DNA from: Curtobacterium sp. UNCCL20 | GTDB lineage: Bacteria; Actinomycetota; Actinomycetes; Actinomycetales; Microbacteriaceae | Assembly (NCBI RefSeq): GCF_900101675.1 | Contig: NZ_FNKG01000001.1 | Location: 789,378-853,377, forward strand | Reading direction: 5' to 3' | Length of the DNA: 64,000 nucleotides | In this document: in pieces, positions 25,529 to 35,119 of the stretch | How positions within the stretch are numbered: the first letter of the stretch is position 1 | Layout of the letters: each line of letters begins with the position of its first letter | Translations under genes and position numbers: made by a program | Notes under the pieces: generated by a model | Database searches by the model: none | Told to the model about the DNA's origin: nothing | The model's input: only the letters and a program-made list of their open reading frames with translations

Positions 25529-26641
25529 ATGCGCCAGCACCCGCCGTTCCGCGCCGACGTCGTCGGCAGCTTCCTCCGCCCGGCCCCTGTCAAGGATGCG
25601 CGCGCCGCCTTCGCTGAGCACCGCATCGACGCCGCCGCGCTCCGCGCCGTCGAGGACGACGCGATCCGCTCGCTGATGGACGCGCAGCAGGCTGCCGGCC
25701 TCCGGCTCGCCACCGATGGCGAGGCCCGCCGCGCGTGGTGGCACCTCGACTTCTGGGGCGGCCTGACGGGCGTCGAGGTGGTCGAGCTCGACCACGGCAT
25801 CGCCTTCCAGGGCGTGACGACGACCCCGAAGGGCATGCGGGTCACGGGGCCGGTGTCGTTCCCGCCGGACCACCCCTTCGTCGCGGACGCCGCGTTCGTC
25901 GTCGCCGAAGCCGCCGAGCGAGGACTCACCGCGAAGTTCACGATCCCCGCTCCGACGGTGTTCGACTTCCGGCTGGACGCCGACCAGATCCGGACGGATC
26001 ACTACGCCGACCGCGACGCGATCACCGATGACCTCGTCGAGGCGTACCGAGCCGCGATCGCCGCGCTGTACGCGGCGGGCGTCCGGTACCTGCAGCTCGA
26101 CGACACGGCGTGGGCGTACGCCTGCTCGGACGTCGAGATGGCGAAGGCGCGCGAGCGGGGGATCGACACGGACGGCATCGCGGAGCGCTTCTCCTCGATC
26201 ATCCGCCGGGTCCTTGCTGGCCGCTCGGAGGACCTGGTCGTCACGACGCACGTGTGCCGTGGCAACTTCCGGTCGACGTGGATCGCGTCCGGTGGCTACG
26301 AGCCGGTCGCCGAGCAGCTGCTCGGCAACACCGGCTACGACGGTTTCTTCCTCGAGTACGACAGCGATCGGGCCGGTGGCTTCGAGCCACTGCGGTTCCT
26401 CCCGAAGGGCGAGCAGGTCGTCGTGCTCGGTCTCGTCACGTCGAAGACGGGGGAGCTCGAGGACCCGGCCGTGATCGAGCAGCGCATCCGCGACGCCGCC
26501 GAGGTCGCGCCGCTCGAGCAGCTCGCCCTCAGCCCGCAGTGCGGGTTCGCCTCCACGGAGGAGGGCAACGTCCTCTCCGAGGACGAGCAGTGGGCGAAGG
26601 TCCGCAGCGTCGTCGACATCGCGAGTCGCGTCTGGCAGTAG
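25529..26641 (+). CDS. MetE C-terminal-like methyltransferase (YxjG/YxjH type)
   Basis: This 370-residue protein corresponds to the catalytic C-terminal domain of cobalamin-independent methionine synthase. Zinc ligands are visible as H241 and C243 in THVCRGN and C338 in SPQCGF. Single-domain forms (YxjG/YxjH) act in methionine recycling or use other methyl donors, so the exact substrate is uncertain. ATG 25529 follows TACCAT (25517-25522) by 6 nt, a leaderless-type promoter. Followed by dispersed palindrome copy B. Confidence 0.8.
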   Translation: MRQHPPFRADVVGSFLRPAPVKDARAAFAEHRIDAAALRAVEDDAIRSLMDAQQAAGLRLATDGEARRAWWHLDFWGGLTGVEVVELDHGIAFQGVTTTPKGMRVTGPVSFPPDHPFVADAAFVVAEAAERGLTAKFTIPAPTVFDFRLDADQIRTDHYADRDAITDDLVEAYRAAIAALYAAGVRYLQLDDTAWAYACSDVEMAKARERGIDTDGIAERFSSIIRRVLAGRSEDLVVTTHVCRGNFRSTWIASGGYEPVAEQLLGNTGYDGFFLEYDSDRAGGFEPLRFLPKGEQVVVLGLVTSKTGELEDPAVIEQRIRDAAEVAPLEQLALSPQCGFASTEEGNVLSEDEQWAKVRSVVDIASRVWQ

Positions 26642-26654
26642 ACGCTCGCCGAGA

Positions 26655-26698
26655 CGGACTGGAGGCGCGGTGCCAGCTGGCACCGCGCCTCCAGTCCG
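26655..26698. repeat. Dispersed palindrome, copy B
   Basis: A perfect 44-bp palindrome centred between 26676 and 26677 starts 14 bases after the methyltransferase stop. Its core is the same as copy A, with ACT in place of ACG at the outer arm. Confidence 0.9.
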
Positions 26699-26747
26699 AA
26701 ACGCGGTAGCGTCGAGGCGGCCTGTCCCCGACCCGGATCGAGCAACG

Positions 26748-27749
26748 ATGCCTGACGCCCACCGCCCCGCCGACGACCGCTACGAGCACCTGCCGTACCA
26801 GCGCGTGGGGAGGAGCGGCCTCCTGCTGCCGCGCATCTCCCTCGGGCTGTGGAACAACTTCGGTGCCGACCGTGGACTCACGACCCAGCGGGACATCGTC
26901 CTGCACGCGTTCGACCGTGGTGTCACGCACTTCGACCTCGCGAACAACTACGGTCCGCCTCCCGGCGCCGCCGAGGAGCAGTTCGGTCGCATCCTCGCGT
27001 CGGACCTCCGGCCGTACCGTGACGAGCTCGTCATCTCGACGAAGGCGGGCTACGACATGTGGCCCGGTCCGTACGGCAACTGGGGCTCGCGGAAGTACAT
27101 GCTCGCGTCGCTCGACCAGTCGCTCGGCCGCATGGGACTGGACTCCGTCGACGTCTTCTACTCGCACCGTCCGGACCCGGAGACCCCGATCGAGGAGACG
27201 GTCAGCGCACTCGTGACGGCGGTGCGTTCGGGCAAGGCGCTGTACGCGGGCATCTCGAACTACGACCCCGAGCAGACCGCGGCGGCAGCGGAGGCGCTCG
27301 CCGCGGAGAACATCCACCTGCTCATCCACCAGCCGCGCTACAACATGTTCGACCGGGTGCCCGAGGACGGGCTCTTCGACGAGCTGACGCGGCTCGGTAC
27401 GGGCGCGATCGTGTTCTCTCCGCTGGCCGGCGGCCTGCTGACGGACCGCTACCTCGACGGCTCCGTGCCGGTGGGCTCGCGCGCTGCGGAGGGCCGCTGG
27501 TTCGGTCCGGACCGCATCGACGACGAGTACCTGACGACGGCGCGGGCGCTGAACGACATCGCCGCAGCGCGCGGGCAGTCGCTCGCGCAGCTGGCGATCA
27601 CGTGGGTGCTCCGGCAGCCGGCGGTCACCTCGGCACTGGTCGGCGCGTCGAGCGTGCGGCAGCTGGACGGCACGCTCGACGCGCTCGCCGGGGCACCGCT
27701 CACCGACGAGGAGCTCCGGGCGATCGACGCGCTCGTCCCGCGGGGCTGA
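26748..27749 (+). CDS. Aldo/keto reductase, YghZ/Mgr type
   Basis: The 333-residue NADPH-dependent oxidoreductase has the AKR barrel with catalytic Asp and Tyr in DLANNYG, Lys in STKAGYDMWPGPYG, and His in YSHRPDPETP. The KAGYDMWPGPYGNWGSRKY segment is typical of the L-glyceraldehyde-3-phosphate/methylglyoxal reductase (YghZ, GSR) subgroup. Length is normal. ATG 26748 is the family start; an upstream in-frame ATG would begin inside the palindrome. Possible role in methylglyoxal detoxification. Confidence 0.88.
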   Translation: MPDAHRPADDRYEHLPYQRVGRSGLLLPRISLGLWNNFGADRGLTTQRDIVLHAFDRGVTHFDLANNYGPPPGAAEEQFGRILASDLRPYRDELVISTKAGYDMWPGPYGNWGSRKYMLASLDQSLGRMGLDSVDVFYSHRPDPETPIEETVSALVTAVRSGKALYAGISNYDPEQTAAAAEALAAENIHLLIHQPRYNMFDRVPEDGLFDELTRLGTGAIVFSPLAGGLLTDRYLDGSVPVGSRAAEGRWFGPDRIDDEYLTTARALNDIAAARGQSLAQLAITWVLRQPAVTSALVGASSVRQLDGTLDALAGAPLTDEELRAIDALVPRG

Positions 27750-27792
27750 CCGGGCGGTTCCGGAAGCGGGCGCGGCAGGCCAGGATGGTCGC

Positions 27793-28152
27793 ATGACGGA
27801 CCAGGACGAGATGATCCACCCCGAGATCGCTCCGAGCGGGAACGGCTGCGTCGAGTGCGACGCGACCGGCTCGTGGTGGGTGCACCTGCGCCGGTGTGCC
27901 GCGTGCGGCCACGTCGGCTGCTGCGACGACTCCCTGAACACCCACGCGACCCGGCACTGGGAGGCGACGGGTCACGCCGTCATCCAGAGCTTCGAACCGG
28001 GTGAGACGTGGGCGTGGGACTACCGCGACGACAGCCGGTCCGAGGGGCTCGAGCTCGCGGCACCGACGAGCCACCCGGTGGACCAGGCAGTCCCCGGGCC
28101 GGCCGACCGGCTGCCGGCGGACTGGCTGGAGCTGCTCGGCGGCTCGCGCTGA
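27793..28152 (+). CDS. UBP-type zinc-finger protein
   Basis: The 119-residue protein is a single UBP zinc finger with ligand candidates C19, C22, C35, C38, C43, C44, H51, H55 and H61 (CVECDATGSWWVHLRRC, CAACGHVGCCDDS). In eukaryotes this finger binds the ubiquitin C-terminus; bacterial stand-alone versions are common in actinobacteria and have no settled function. A CAGGAT hexamer ends 6 nt before ATG 27793. It converges on msrA with a strong hairpin between. Confidence 0.85.
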   Translation: MTDQDEMIHPEIAPSGNGCVECDATGSWWVHLRRCAACGHVGCCDDSLNTHATRHWEATGHAVIQSFEPGETWAWDYRDDSRSEGLELAAPTSHPVDQAVPGPADRLPADWLELLGGSR

Positions 28153-28178
28153 CGGGCGTCCGGTGAACGACTGAACGG

Positions 28179-28222
28179 CGAACGGCTCGCGCCGGTCCTG
28201 GTGGATCAGCGCGAGCCGTTCG
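28179..28222. terminator. Bidirectional terminator between UBP-finger gene and msrA
   Basis: A perfect 14-bp stem, CGAACGGCTCGCGC (28179-28192) with its complement at 28209-28222, lies between the two convergent stop codons. Confidence 0.8.
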
Positions 28223-28232
28223 GTGCGTCGGG

Positions 28233-28754
28233 TCAGACCGACGCGGTGGCCTCGTCGCGGTGCGGGAGCTTCCAGCCCGGACGCACGAAGTGGCAGGTGT
28301 ACCCGGCCGGGTACTTCTCGAGGTAGTCCTGGTGCTCCTCCTCGGCCTCCCAGAACGGGCCGGCGGCGGTCACCTCGGTGACGACCTTGCCCGGCCAGAT
28401 GCCCGACGCGTCGACGTCCGCGATGGTGTCGAGCGCGACCTGGCGCTGCTCGTCGGAGGTGAAGAAGATCGCCGAGCGGTAGCTGCGTCCGACGTCGTTG
28501 CCCTGCCGGTCCTTGGTGGACGGGTCGTGGATCTGGAAGAAGAACTCGAGCAGGTCGCGGTACGAGATCACGGAGGGGTCGAAGACGATCTCGACCGACT
28601 CGGCGTGGTCGCCGTGGTTCCGGTAGGTGGCGTTGGGGACGTCGCCGCCCGAGTAGCCGACGCGCGTGCTGATCACACCGGGACGGCGGCGGAGGAGCTG
28701 CTGCGCTCCCCAGAAGCACCCTCCGGCGAGGATGGCGGTTTCGGTGGTGGTCAT
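28233..28754 (-). CDS. msrA: Peptide-methionine (S)-S-oxide reductase MsrA
   Basis: The 173-residue enzyme repairs methionine-S-sulfoxide in proteins using thioredoxin. The active-site motif GGCFWG has C13, and the Glu/Tyr-containing [15 protein letters not shown] and [12 protein letters not shown] blocks are present. ATG 28754 has AGGAGG upstream on its strand. It follows an aldo/keto reductase on the same strand but is separated from it by palindrome copy C, so it is probably transcribed alone. Confidence 0.95.
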   Translation of the reverse strand: MTTTETAILAGGCFWGAQQLLRRRPGVISTRVGYSGGDVPNATYRNHGDHAESVEIVFDPSVISYRDLLEFFFQIHDPSTKDRQGNDVGRSYRSAIFFTSDEQRQVALDTIADVDASGIWPGKVVTEVTAAGPFWEAEEEHQDYLEKYPAGYTCHFVRPGWKLPHRDEATASV

Positions 28755-28846
28755 GGTGGCCTCCTGGGCTCGTCGTGTCGCTGGCTGCGGCACCGTGTGG
28801 TGCAACCGGCGAGGGGCCGGTCCTGTTCCCGACGTGGTGTCGGACT

Positions 28847-28878
28847 GGAGGCGCGGGGCGGGCTGGCACCGCGCCTCC
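28847..28878. repeat. Dispersed palindrome, copy C (degenerate centre)
   Basis: The 10-bp arms GGAGGCGCGG (28847-28856) and CCGCGCCTCC (28869-28878) are intact but the centre (GGCGGGCTGGCA) no longer pairs. It begins 7 bases beyond the stop of the aldo/keto reductase gene at 28885 on the minus strand. Confidence 0.8.
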
Positions 28879-28884
28879 GGGCCG

Positions 28885-29706
28885 TCAGTCGGTGGTGTCC
28901 TCGAGCGCGTCCAGCGCGGCCACGTCGTCGGCCGACAGGACGAAGTCCACGTCGGCGTTCTCGGCGATGCGCGAGGGCGTCGTCGACTTCGGCAGCGGCA
29001 GGACGTCCTTCTCGAGGAGGTAGCGGATCGCGACCTGGGCGACGCTCTTGTCGTACTTCGCCGCGATGTCGCGGATCTCGGCGTTCTCGAGCAGACCGCC
29101 GGTGGCGAGCGGCGAGTACCCCTCGGTGAGGATGTCGTGCTCGCGGTCGAACGCGGTCGTCTCGTCCTGGGTGTTGCCGATGAACCAGCGGATCTGGTTC
29201 GCGTGCGGGACGACGTCGGTGCGGCCGAGGAGGTCCTCGAGGTCGGCGACGGCGAAGTTCGAGACGCCGATCGACCGGGTCTTGCCGGCGTCGTAGAGCT
29301 CCTCGAAGACCTTCCAGACCTCGACGTTGCCGTCGCGGTGGTCGCTGCCGATGTCGCCCCAGGGCCACGGCGCGTGGATGAGGTACAGGTCGACCACGCC
29401 GAGGTCGAGGTTGCTGCTCGAGGTCGCGAAGGCCTCGCGGGCGCCGGCGGCGGTCTTGACCTCGGCGGGCAGCTTCGTGGTGATGAACACCTCGTCGCGG
29501 GGGATGCCGCTGTCACGGACGGCTTCGCCGACGCTGGCCTCGTTGCCGTAGGCGAGCGCGGTGTCGATGTGCCGGTAGCCGAGGTCGAGGGCGGTCTTCG
29601 TGGCGTCGTAGGCGTCGCTGCCGGACGGGATCTGCCAGGTGCCGAAGCCGATCTTCGGGATGTGCAGGCCGTTGGACAGGGTGAACGTGTCGATGAGAGC
29701 GGGCAT
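28885..29706 (-). CDS. Aldo/keto reductase, 2,5-diketo-D-gluconate reductase-like
   Basis: The 273-residue protein has the short AKR barrel: GFGTWQIP at 20-27, catalytic Asp/Tyr in DTALAYGNE, Lys in TTKLP, His in LIHAPWPW, and an NADPH-site loop [10 protein letters not shown] near 245. This is the AKR5-like group of broad carbonyl reductases. ATG 29706 is preceded on its strand by TACTGT (complement 29714-29719) with a 7-nt gap, suggesting a leaderless mRNA. Function in sugar or aldehyde reduction is inferred. Confidence 0.88.
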   Translation of the reverse strand: MPALIDTFTLSNGLHIPKIGFGTWQIPSGSDAYDATKTALDLGYRHIDTALAYGNEASVGEAVRDSGIPRDEVFITTKLPAEVKTAAGAREAFATSSSNLDLGVVDLYLIHAPWPWGDIGSDHRDGNVEVWKVFEELYDAGKTRSIGVSNFAVADLEDLLGRTDVVPHANQIRWFIGNTQDETTAFDREHDILTEGYSPLATGGLLENAEIRDIAAKYDKSVAQVAIRYLLEKDVLPLPKSTTPSRIAENADVDFVLSADDVAALDALEDTTD

Positions 29707-29791
29707 GCACCGGACAGTACGCCGCGACTGCGCGCCGTTCCAGGGGACGCGGGGCAGCATGGCGCGCACCGACCGACGGAAGGACGCCGCC

Positions 29792-30523
29792 ATGCCGCTC
29801 AACCCGACCGTGCACGACCGCCGGGCCGGGGTCACCCCGCCCGGGGAGGCGGGCGGGTTCCGCCTCGCGCTCCTCGACCGTGGTGCCGACGTGCTCCAGC
29901 CAGCCGCACCGCTCCGCGGGTTCGACGTCTACGTCGTCGGCTTCCACTGCGTGAAGGGCGAGCCCGCGGCGCAGATGGAGGCGCACCACTACTGCAAGGT
30001 GGTGAACGCCGAGGTGCTGCAGTGCGTGCTCTTCGACGGGAACACCGCCGACGCGAACCTGATCGGCATCGAGTACATCGTGTCCGAGCGGCTGTACGAG
30101 TCGCTGCCCGAGGGCGAACGCGCCTCGTGGCACCCGCACAACCACGAGGTGTTCTCCGGGGAGCTCGTCGCTCCCGGGCTGCCGATCACGGTCGAGACCG
30201 AGCTGATGGGGCACCTCGTGAACTCGTACGGCAAGACCTGGCACACCTGGCACAGCACGCCGATGGGCGCCCAGCCCGCCGACGACCTGCCGCTCGGCGA
30301 CCCGATGCTGATGTGGTCGTTCAACCGGGAGGGCGAGGTGGACAGCGCGTTGCAGGCGGACCGCAACGAGTCGATGGGGACGCCGCCGGAGCCGCGGAAG
30401 GAGTCGCGTGCGAAGCACCTGCCCGAGGCGCACCCGCAGCACGGGGTGGGCGCGATGCGCGGTGCGTTCACCGGGACGACGCCGACGCCGGGGGTCGTCG
30501 ACGCGGACGACGGGCGACCCTGA
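29792..30523 (+). CDS. DUF1264 (oil-body-associated protein-like) protein
   Basis: The 243-residue protein contains conserved DUF1264 blocks: [47 protein letters not shown] and YGKTWHTWH. Plant members associate with oil bodies; bacterial members have no established role, although the many conserved His residues suggest metal or ligand binding. ATG 29792 has GGAAGGA 8 nt upstream; in-frame ATG 29759 is less likely. Divergent from the aldo/keto reductase; palindrome copy D lies 36 bases after the stop. Confidence 0.8.
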   Translation: MPLNPTVHDRRAGVTPPGEAGGFRLALLDRGADVLQPAAPLRGFDVYVVGFHCVKGEPAAQMEAHHYCKVVNAEVLQCVLFDGNTADANLIGIEYIVSERLYESLPEGERASWHPHNHEVFSGELVAPGLPITVETELMGHLVNSYGKTWHTWHSTPMGAQPADDLPLGDPMLMWSFNREGEVDSALQADRNESMGTPPEPRKESRAKHLPEAHPQHGVGAMRGAFTGTTPTPGVVDADDGRP

Positions 30524-30559
30524 CCGGCGCGTCCGGTCCGCGTGCGCTCGCGTGGTCAC

Positions 30560-30609
30560 GGACGGACGGGAGGCGCGGTACCAGCTGGCACCGCGCCTCC
30601 CGTCCGTCC
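30560..30609. repeat. Dispersed palindrome, copy D
   Basis: A 50-bp palindrome with one mismatch (A30580 against C30589), centred between 30584 and 30585, lies between the ends of the convergent DUF1264 and alpha-mannosidase genes. Confidence 0.9.
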
Positions 30610-30630
30610 CGCTGCCGGTCCCGGCACCCG

Positions 30631-33600
30631 TCAGCCGCGCGGGCGGATGCGGAGTGTCACCACCTGGAACGGGCGCAGCCCGAGCTCGACGCGGCCGTCC
30701 GCCCAGGTGAACCGTCGGGCGCTGCGCGCCGCGTCCGCGATCGGGCGCTCGCGCAGGTCGACCTGGCCGACCGACTCGGCGTCGACCCGCAGGTCGAGGA
30801 CGGTGTCGGTGCGGGCGCCGAGCGCTTCGTACAGGCGGACGATGACGTCGCCGGAGCGGTCGTCGGCCAGCTTGACCGACTCGACGCGGACGCCGGGGGA
30901 GGACGACACGACCGGGGCGGTGCGCGGCTCGGAGGGTGCGCTCCCCGCTGCCACTGCACGGAGCGGCAGGTTCTCGTCGTACCCGCTCGCGACGACGTCG
31001 GCGATCGAGGCGCCCGGGTGCACGGAGTACGCGAACGTGTGGTGGCCGAGGTCCTGCGCCGGGTCGGGGGACTGCGCGCCGCGGACCAGGCTGAGCCGGA
31101 CCTCGGTCTCGACCTCGCCGCCGGTGCCGACTCGCCGGGTGATGTCGTGACCGTAGGTGCCGGCGTTCGTGACGCCGATGCCGTACCCGGGCTCCTCGAC
31201 GTGCACCCAGCGGTGCGCCATGACCTCGAACCGGGCGTCGTCCCACGAGGTGTTCGTGTGGGTCGGGCGACGGAGGTGCCCGAACTGGATCTCCGCGCTG
31301 TGGTGCTGCGCGTGCACGACGAACGGCAGTGAGGCCTTGAGGAGCTTCTCGCGCTCCTGCCACTCGACGTCGACCCCGAGGTGCACGCGGACGTCGTCTG
31401 CGTGGACCGCGATGGTCTGCACGAGCTCGGAGGTGCCGAAGGTGCGGTGCACGCGGACCACGGCGCGCAGGTCGTCGTCGGTGACCAGTTCCACCGAGTC
31501 CGCGGCACGGAGTTCGACGACGGAGTGCCGGTAGTGGGCGTCGATGTCCCATGCGTCCCACGCGTTCGGCAGGTCTTCGTGCAGGTGCAGCAGGTTGGCG
31601 CTGCGGTCGGCGGGGACGAGTTCCCGGTCGGCGGCCAGGTCGCGGATCGAGTCGACGAGCCCCTCCGTGTCGACGTGCACGCGCACCAGGCCGTTGTCGA
31701 GCACGGTGCCGTCGGCGTCCTGCGTGGCGGTGACGGGGTGGGTCGGGGTCACCGGGCGCAGGGCAGCGAGGGCGTGACCGGGCACCTCGACGAGCCCGAG
31801 GAGGCCGCCGTCGGCGTCGAGGACGAGCCCCCGGCGGTCGTGGTCCGCGGGGTTGGCGACGACGCCGCCCACGCCGAGGGCATCGAGCGCAGCGGTCGTC
31901 ATCGCCTCGATCTCGGCGTGGTTCTGCGCGTAGGTGTCCTCGTTCTCCTCGTGCACCCACTGGATCGACGAGCCGGGCAGGATGTCGTGGAACTGCTGGA
32001 GCAGGGTCGACTGCCACAGCCGGTCGAAGGCCTCGTACGGGTACTCGGCACCCCGGAGCGCGGCGACGGTCCACCACAGCTCGGCCTCGCGCAGCAGGTG
32101 CTCCGCCTTCCGGTTGCCGCGCTTCTCGCGAGCGTGGGAGGTGAAGGTGCCGCGGTGCAGCTCGAGGTACAGCTCGCCCACCCACGTCGGGGCGTCCGGG
32201 TACTCCTCGCGAGCACGGGCGAAGAAGTCGTCGGGGTGCTCGATCTCGACGCGCGGGGAGCCCTCGAGGGACTCGACCCGGCGCTGGCGTTCGAGCATCT
32301 CGCGGATCGGTCCGCCGCCACCGTCGCCGTAGCCGAACGGCACGAGGGACGTCGTCGCGGCGCCCTTCTCGCGGAACTGCCGCACGGCGTGGTGGAGCTC
32401 TTCGCCCTCGAGCGTCGAGTTGTACGTGTCGATCGGCGGAAAGTGGGTGAAGATCCGCGAGCCGTCGATGCCCTCCCACCAGAACGTGTGGTGCGGGAAC
32501 GTGTTCGTCTGGTTCCACGACAGCTTCTGCGTGAGGAACCAGTCGAGGCCGGCGAGCTTGGCGATCTGCGGGAACGCCGCCGTGTAGCCGAACGAGTCGG
32601 GCAGCCAGATGCCGTGCGTCTCGACGCCGAGCTCGTCGGCGAAGAAGCGGAGGCCCTGCGTGACCTGGCGCACCATGGCTTCGCCACCGGGCAGGTTGCC
32701 GTCCGGTTCGATCCACTGCGAGCCGACGACGATCCACTGCCCGCGGGCGATGGCGGCCTTGATCCCCTCGAAGACGGCGGGGTAGCGCTCCTGCACCCAG
32801 GCGTACTGCTGCGCGCTCGAGGCGGCGAACTTGAACTCGGGGTACTGCTCGGCGAGCGTCAGGACGTTCGAGAAGGTGCGACCGGTCTTGCGCTTCGTCT
32901 CGCGGATCGGCCAGAGCCACGCGCTGTCGATGTGCGCGTGGCCGATCCCGCTCAGGCGGTGCGCGGACGGGTTCGCCGGGCTGGCGAGGGCCCCGGCGAG
33001 TTCGGCGCGGGCGGCCGCGGCGGTGCCGACGACGTCGTCGAGCGCCAGGGTGTCCATGGCGCGCTCGAGGTCGCGGAGGACCTCGTGCCGACGCGGGTCC
33101 GTCTCGGGCAGTTCGCGCACCATCTGGAAGAGCACCTCGACGTCGAAGCGCAGAGCCCAGACCTCGGGTTCGAAGACGGCGAGCTCGGCGGTGCGGAACG
33201 TGTAGATCGGGGTCTCGGGTGCGGTCTTCTTCGAGCCGAACCTCGTGGGGACGAACTCGTTGACCAGGATGTCCGGGTTCGCTGCGGCCTCGAGGTACAG
33301 GTGCACCTGCTCGCCGCCCTCGGCCTCGTCGGCGATGCGGAGGTAGTGGTTGCGCGGGTGGATGCCCTTGACGGGAGTGCCGTCCGGCGTGTGCAGGAGC
33401 CCCTCGGCCTGGTTGCCGGGCCAGTCGCCCTGGAAGCCCGGGTCCACGAGGAGCTCGACGGTCCGCCCGGCCCACTCGGCCGGGACGGTGCCGGTGACCT
33501 CGAACCACCAGGTGGACCATGCGCGGCCCCAGGACTCGCCCACGGCGAACGGCCGGTACTCGGCCGCGAGCGCCTCGGCCGCGGGCACGGGTTCGTCCGG

Positions 33601-33714
33601 CACCTGCCAGGCGGCGAGGGTGACGGGCGTCCGCGCCTGGTACACGGCCGGGGTGATGCGTTCGTGCAGGACGCGCTCGATGCGCGCTTCGACGAGCTTC
33701 TGGTTCTGGTGCAT
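30631..33714 (-). CDS. Alpha-mannosidase, glycoside hydrolase family 38
   Basis: The 1027-residue enzyme removes alpha-linked mannose. After an N-terminal beta domain, the GH38 catalytic domain carries zinc ligands H261 and D263 (HAHIDSAWLW) and the nucleophile D373 in WLPDSFGY. Middle helical and C-terminal beta domains follow, as in bacterial Ams1-like enzymes. There is no signal peptide, so it acts in the cytoplasm on imported oligosaccharides. ATG 33714 has AGAGAG upstream. A hairpin (33737-33775) separates it from the GH4 gene, so it may need its own promoter or read-through. Confidence 0.94.
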   Translation of the reverse strand: MHQNQKLVEARIERVLHERITPAVYQARTPVTLAAWQVPDEPVPAAEALAAEYRPFAVGESWGRAWSTWWFEVTGTVPAEWAGRTVELLVDPGFQGDWPGNQAEGLLHTPDGTPVKGIHPRNHYLRIADEAEGGEQVHLYLEAAANPDILVNEFVPTRFGSKKTAPETPIYTFRTAELAVFEPEVWALRFDVEVLFQMVRELPETDPRRHEVLRDLERAMDTLALDDVVGTAAAARAELAGALASPANPSAHRLSGIGHAHIDSAWLWPIRETKRKTGRTFSNVLTLAEQYPEFKFAASSAQQYAWVQERYPAVFEGIKAAIARGQWIVVGSQWIEPDGNLPGGEAMVRQVTQGLRFFADELGVETHGIWLPDSFGYTAAFPQIAKLAGLDWFLTQKLSWNQTNTFPHHTFWWEGIDGSRIFTHFPPIDTYNSTLEGEELHHAVRQFREKGAATTSLVPFGYGDGGGGPIREMLERQRRVESLEGSPRVEIEHPDDFFARAREEYPDAPTWVGELYLELHRGTFTSHAREKRGNRKAEHLLREAELWWTVAALRGAEYPYEAFDRLWQSTLLQQFHDILPGSSIQWVHEENEDTYAQNHAEIEAMTTAALDALGVGGVVANPADHDRRGLVLDADGGLLGLVEVPGHALAALRPVTPTHPVTATQDADGTVLDNGLVRVHVDTEGLVDSIRDLAADRELVPADRSANLLHLHEDLPNAWDAWDIDAHYRHSVVELRAADSVELVTDDDLRAVVRVHRTFGTSELVQTIAVHADDVRVHLGVDVEWQEREKLLKASLPFVVHAQHHSAEIQFGHLRRPTHTNTSWDDARFEVMAHRWVHVEEPGYGIGVTNAGTYGHDITRRVGTGGEVETEVRLSLVRGAQSPDPAQDLGHHTFAYSVHPGASIADVVASGYDENLPLRAVAAGSAPSEPRTAPVVSSSPGVRVESVKLADDRSGDVIVRLYEALGARTDTVLDLRVDAESVGQVDLRERPIADAARSARRFTWADGRVELGLRPFQVVTLRIRPRG

Positions 33715-33736
33715 GGCTGGGCTCTCTGGGAAGGGA

Positions 33737-33775
33737 GCGCCTCCGGGTCGTGGATCAGGGACGACCCGGAGGCGC
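33737..33775 (-). terminator. Hairpin between GH4 and GH38 genes
   Basis: Perfect 15-bp arms (33737-33751 with 33761-33775, loop GGATCAGGG) lie just past the stop of the GH4 gene and 23 bases before the GH38 start. The arms contain GCGCCTCC/GGAGGCGC, related to the dispersed palindrome family. Confidence 0.75.
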
Positions 33776-33778
33776 GGC

Positions 33779-35119
33779 TCAGGACAGGTACGACAGGTGC
33801 GGGAACGAGGTGTGTGCGTCGTCCAGCAGTGCGCGCGCGACGCGCACGGAATCGACGAGCGGGTGGTGCGCGAGCGCCCGGAGCGCCGCGGCCCGGTCGC
33901 CGTGCAGCGCCGCCTGGATCGTCTGCCGTTCGACGTACTTCACGGCGGTGACGGTGCCGAGGCCGAAGTCCGGCACGCGAGCGCCGGGGATCGGGTGCGC
34001 GCCGGTGGCGTCGACGATGCAGGGGATCTCGACCACGGCGTCGTCGTCGAGCCCCGCGAGGGCGCCGGCGTTCCGCACGTTGAGGATGAGCCGGGCGCGC
34101 TGGTCGTACGCGATGCCCCGCATCAGGGACAGGGCGACGTCCTCGTAGCCGCCGGAGGTCATGTCCTCGACGTCACGGTCGCCCATGCCGGCGGAGTCGC
34201 GGTTCGTGGCCATGTAGGTGGCCTCGCGCTCGCTGCGGCTGTCCTGCCAGGCGCGGAACGGGTGGTCGCACCCGTCGGCACGGGCCCAGAACCGGTCCTG
34301 CTGTTCGACGAGGTACCGGGCACGGGTGTGCGGGGCGTACTGGTCGGCCTGCAGGACGTCGCGGCGGTAGGCGTAGTAGTGCAGGTACTCGTTGGGCAGC
34401 GCCCCGATGGCCTGGATCCATTCGGCACCGAAGAGCTTGCCCTCTTCGAAGGACTCGATCTTGCTGCTGTCGGCGAGGACCTCGGGCAGTCGGTCGACGC
34501 CGTCCACGCGCACCGCGGTGAGCCATCCGAGGTGGTTCAGGCCTGCGTACTCCAGCTCGACGTCGGGTCCGTGCTGGATCCCGAGCGTGCCGAGGGCGCG
34601 GCGGGCCAGGCCGATGGGGGAGTCGCAGATGCCGATCACGCGTTCGCCGAGCACCGTGGACATCGCCTCGGTGACGACGCCGGCGGGGTTGGTGAAGTTG
34701 ATCACCCAGGCGTCGGGTGCGAGCTGTTTGATGGTGTGCGCGAGCGCCATCACGGTGGGGAGCGTGCGGAGGGCGTAGGAGATGCCGCCGAAACCGACCG
34801 TCTCCTGACCGATCACGCCGTGCGACTGCCCGATCCGCTCGTCCATCGCCCGGCCTTCCATGCCGGCGACCCGGATGGCGGAGAAGACGAAGTCGGCGCC
34901 CGGCAGGGCGTCCTCGACGTCGGTGTGGACGCTGACCGCGGGTGCGTCGGCGATGCCCTCGGCCTGGTCGGCGAGGATCCGGGCCATCGTGCGCAGGCGG
35001 TCGGCGTCGACGTCGACGAGTGCGACCTCGGTGACACGACCGGGTTCGTGGTCGCGGAGCAGGGCGGAGTGGACGAGCGGTGTGCGGAATCCGCCACCGC
35101 CGATCATGACCAGTTTCAT
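33779..35119 (-). CDS. Family 4 glycoside hydrolase (6-phospho-beta-glucosidase-like)
   Basis: The 446-residue NAD- and Mn-dependent hydrolase has a nucleotide fold at the N-terminus (MIGGGGFRTPL), metal ligand C165 in GICDSP, and N195-H196 in GLNHLGW. GH4 enzymes of this subgroup usually cleave 6-phospho-beta-glucosides by an oxidation-elimination route. No PTS is nearby; instead a PfkB kinase and an ABC importer are divergent. ATG 35119 overlaps the stop of the DeoR gene (ATGA), so the two are co-translated. Confidence 0.9.
   Translation of the reverse strand: MKLVMIGGGGFRTPLVHSALLRDHEPGRVTEVALVDVDADRLRTMARILADQAEGIADAPAVSVHTDVEDALPGADFVFSAIRVAGMEGRAMDERIGQSHGVIGQETVGFGGISYALRTLPTVMALAHTIKQLAPDAWVINFTNPAGVVTEAMSTVLGERVIGICDSPIGLARRALGTLGIQHGPDVELEYAGLNHLGWLTAVRVDGVDRLPEVLADSSKIESFEEGKLFGAEWIQAIGALPNEYLHYYAYRRDVLQADQYAPHTRARYLVEQQDRFWARADGCDHPFRAWQDSRSEREATYMATNRDSAGMGDRDVEDMTSGGYEDVALSLMRGIAYDQRARLILNVRNAGALAGLDDDAVVEIPCIVDATGAHPIPGARVPDFGLGTVTAVKYVERQTIQAALHGDRAAALRALAHHPLVDSVRVARALLDDAHTSFPHLSYLS

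Noticed and set aside
29513-33520. Open frame of more than 1300 codons overlapping the GH38 and reductase genes
   Set aside because: It runs across two unrelated real genes in another frame and reads as Arg/Pro-rich nonsense.
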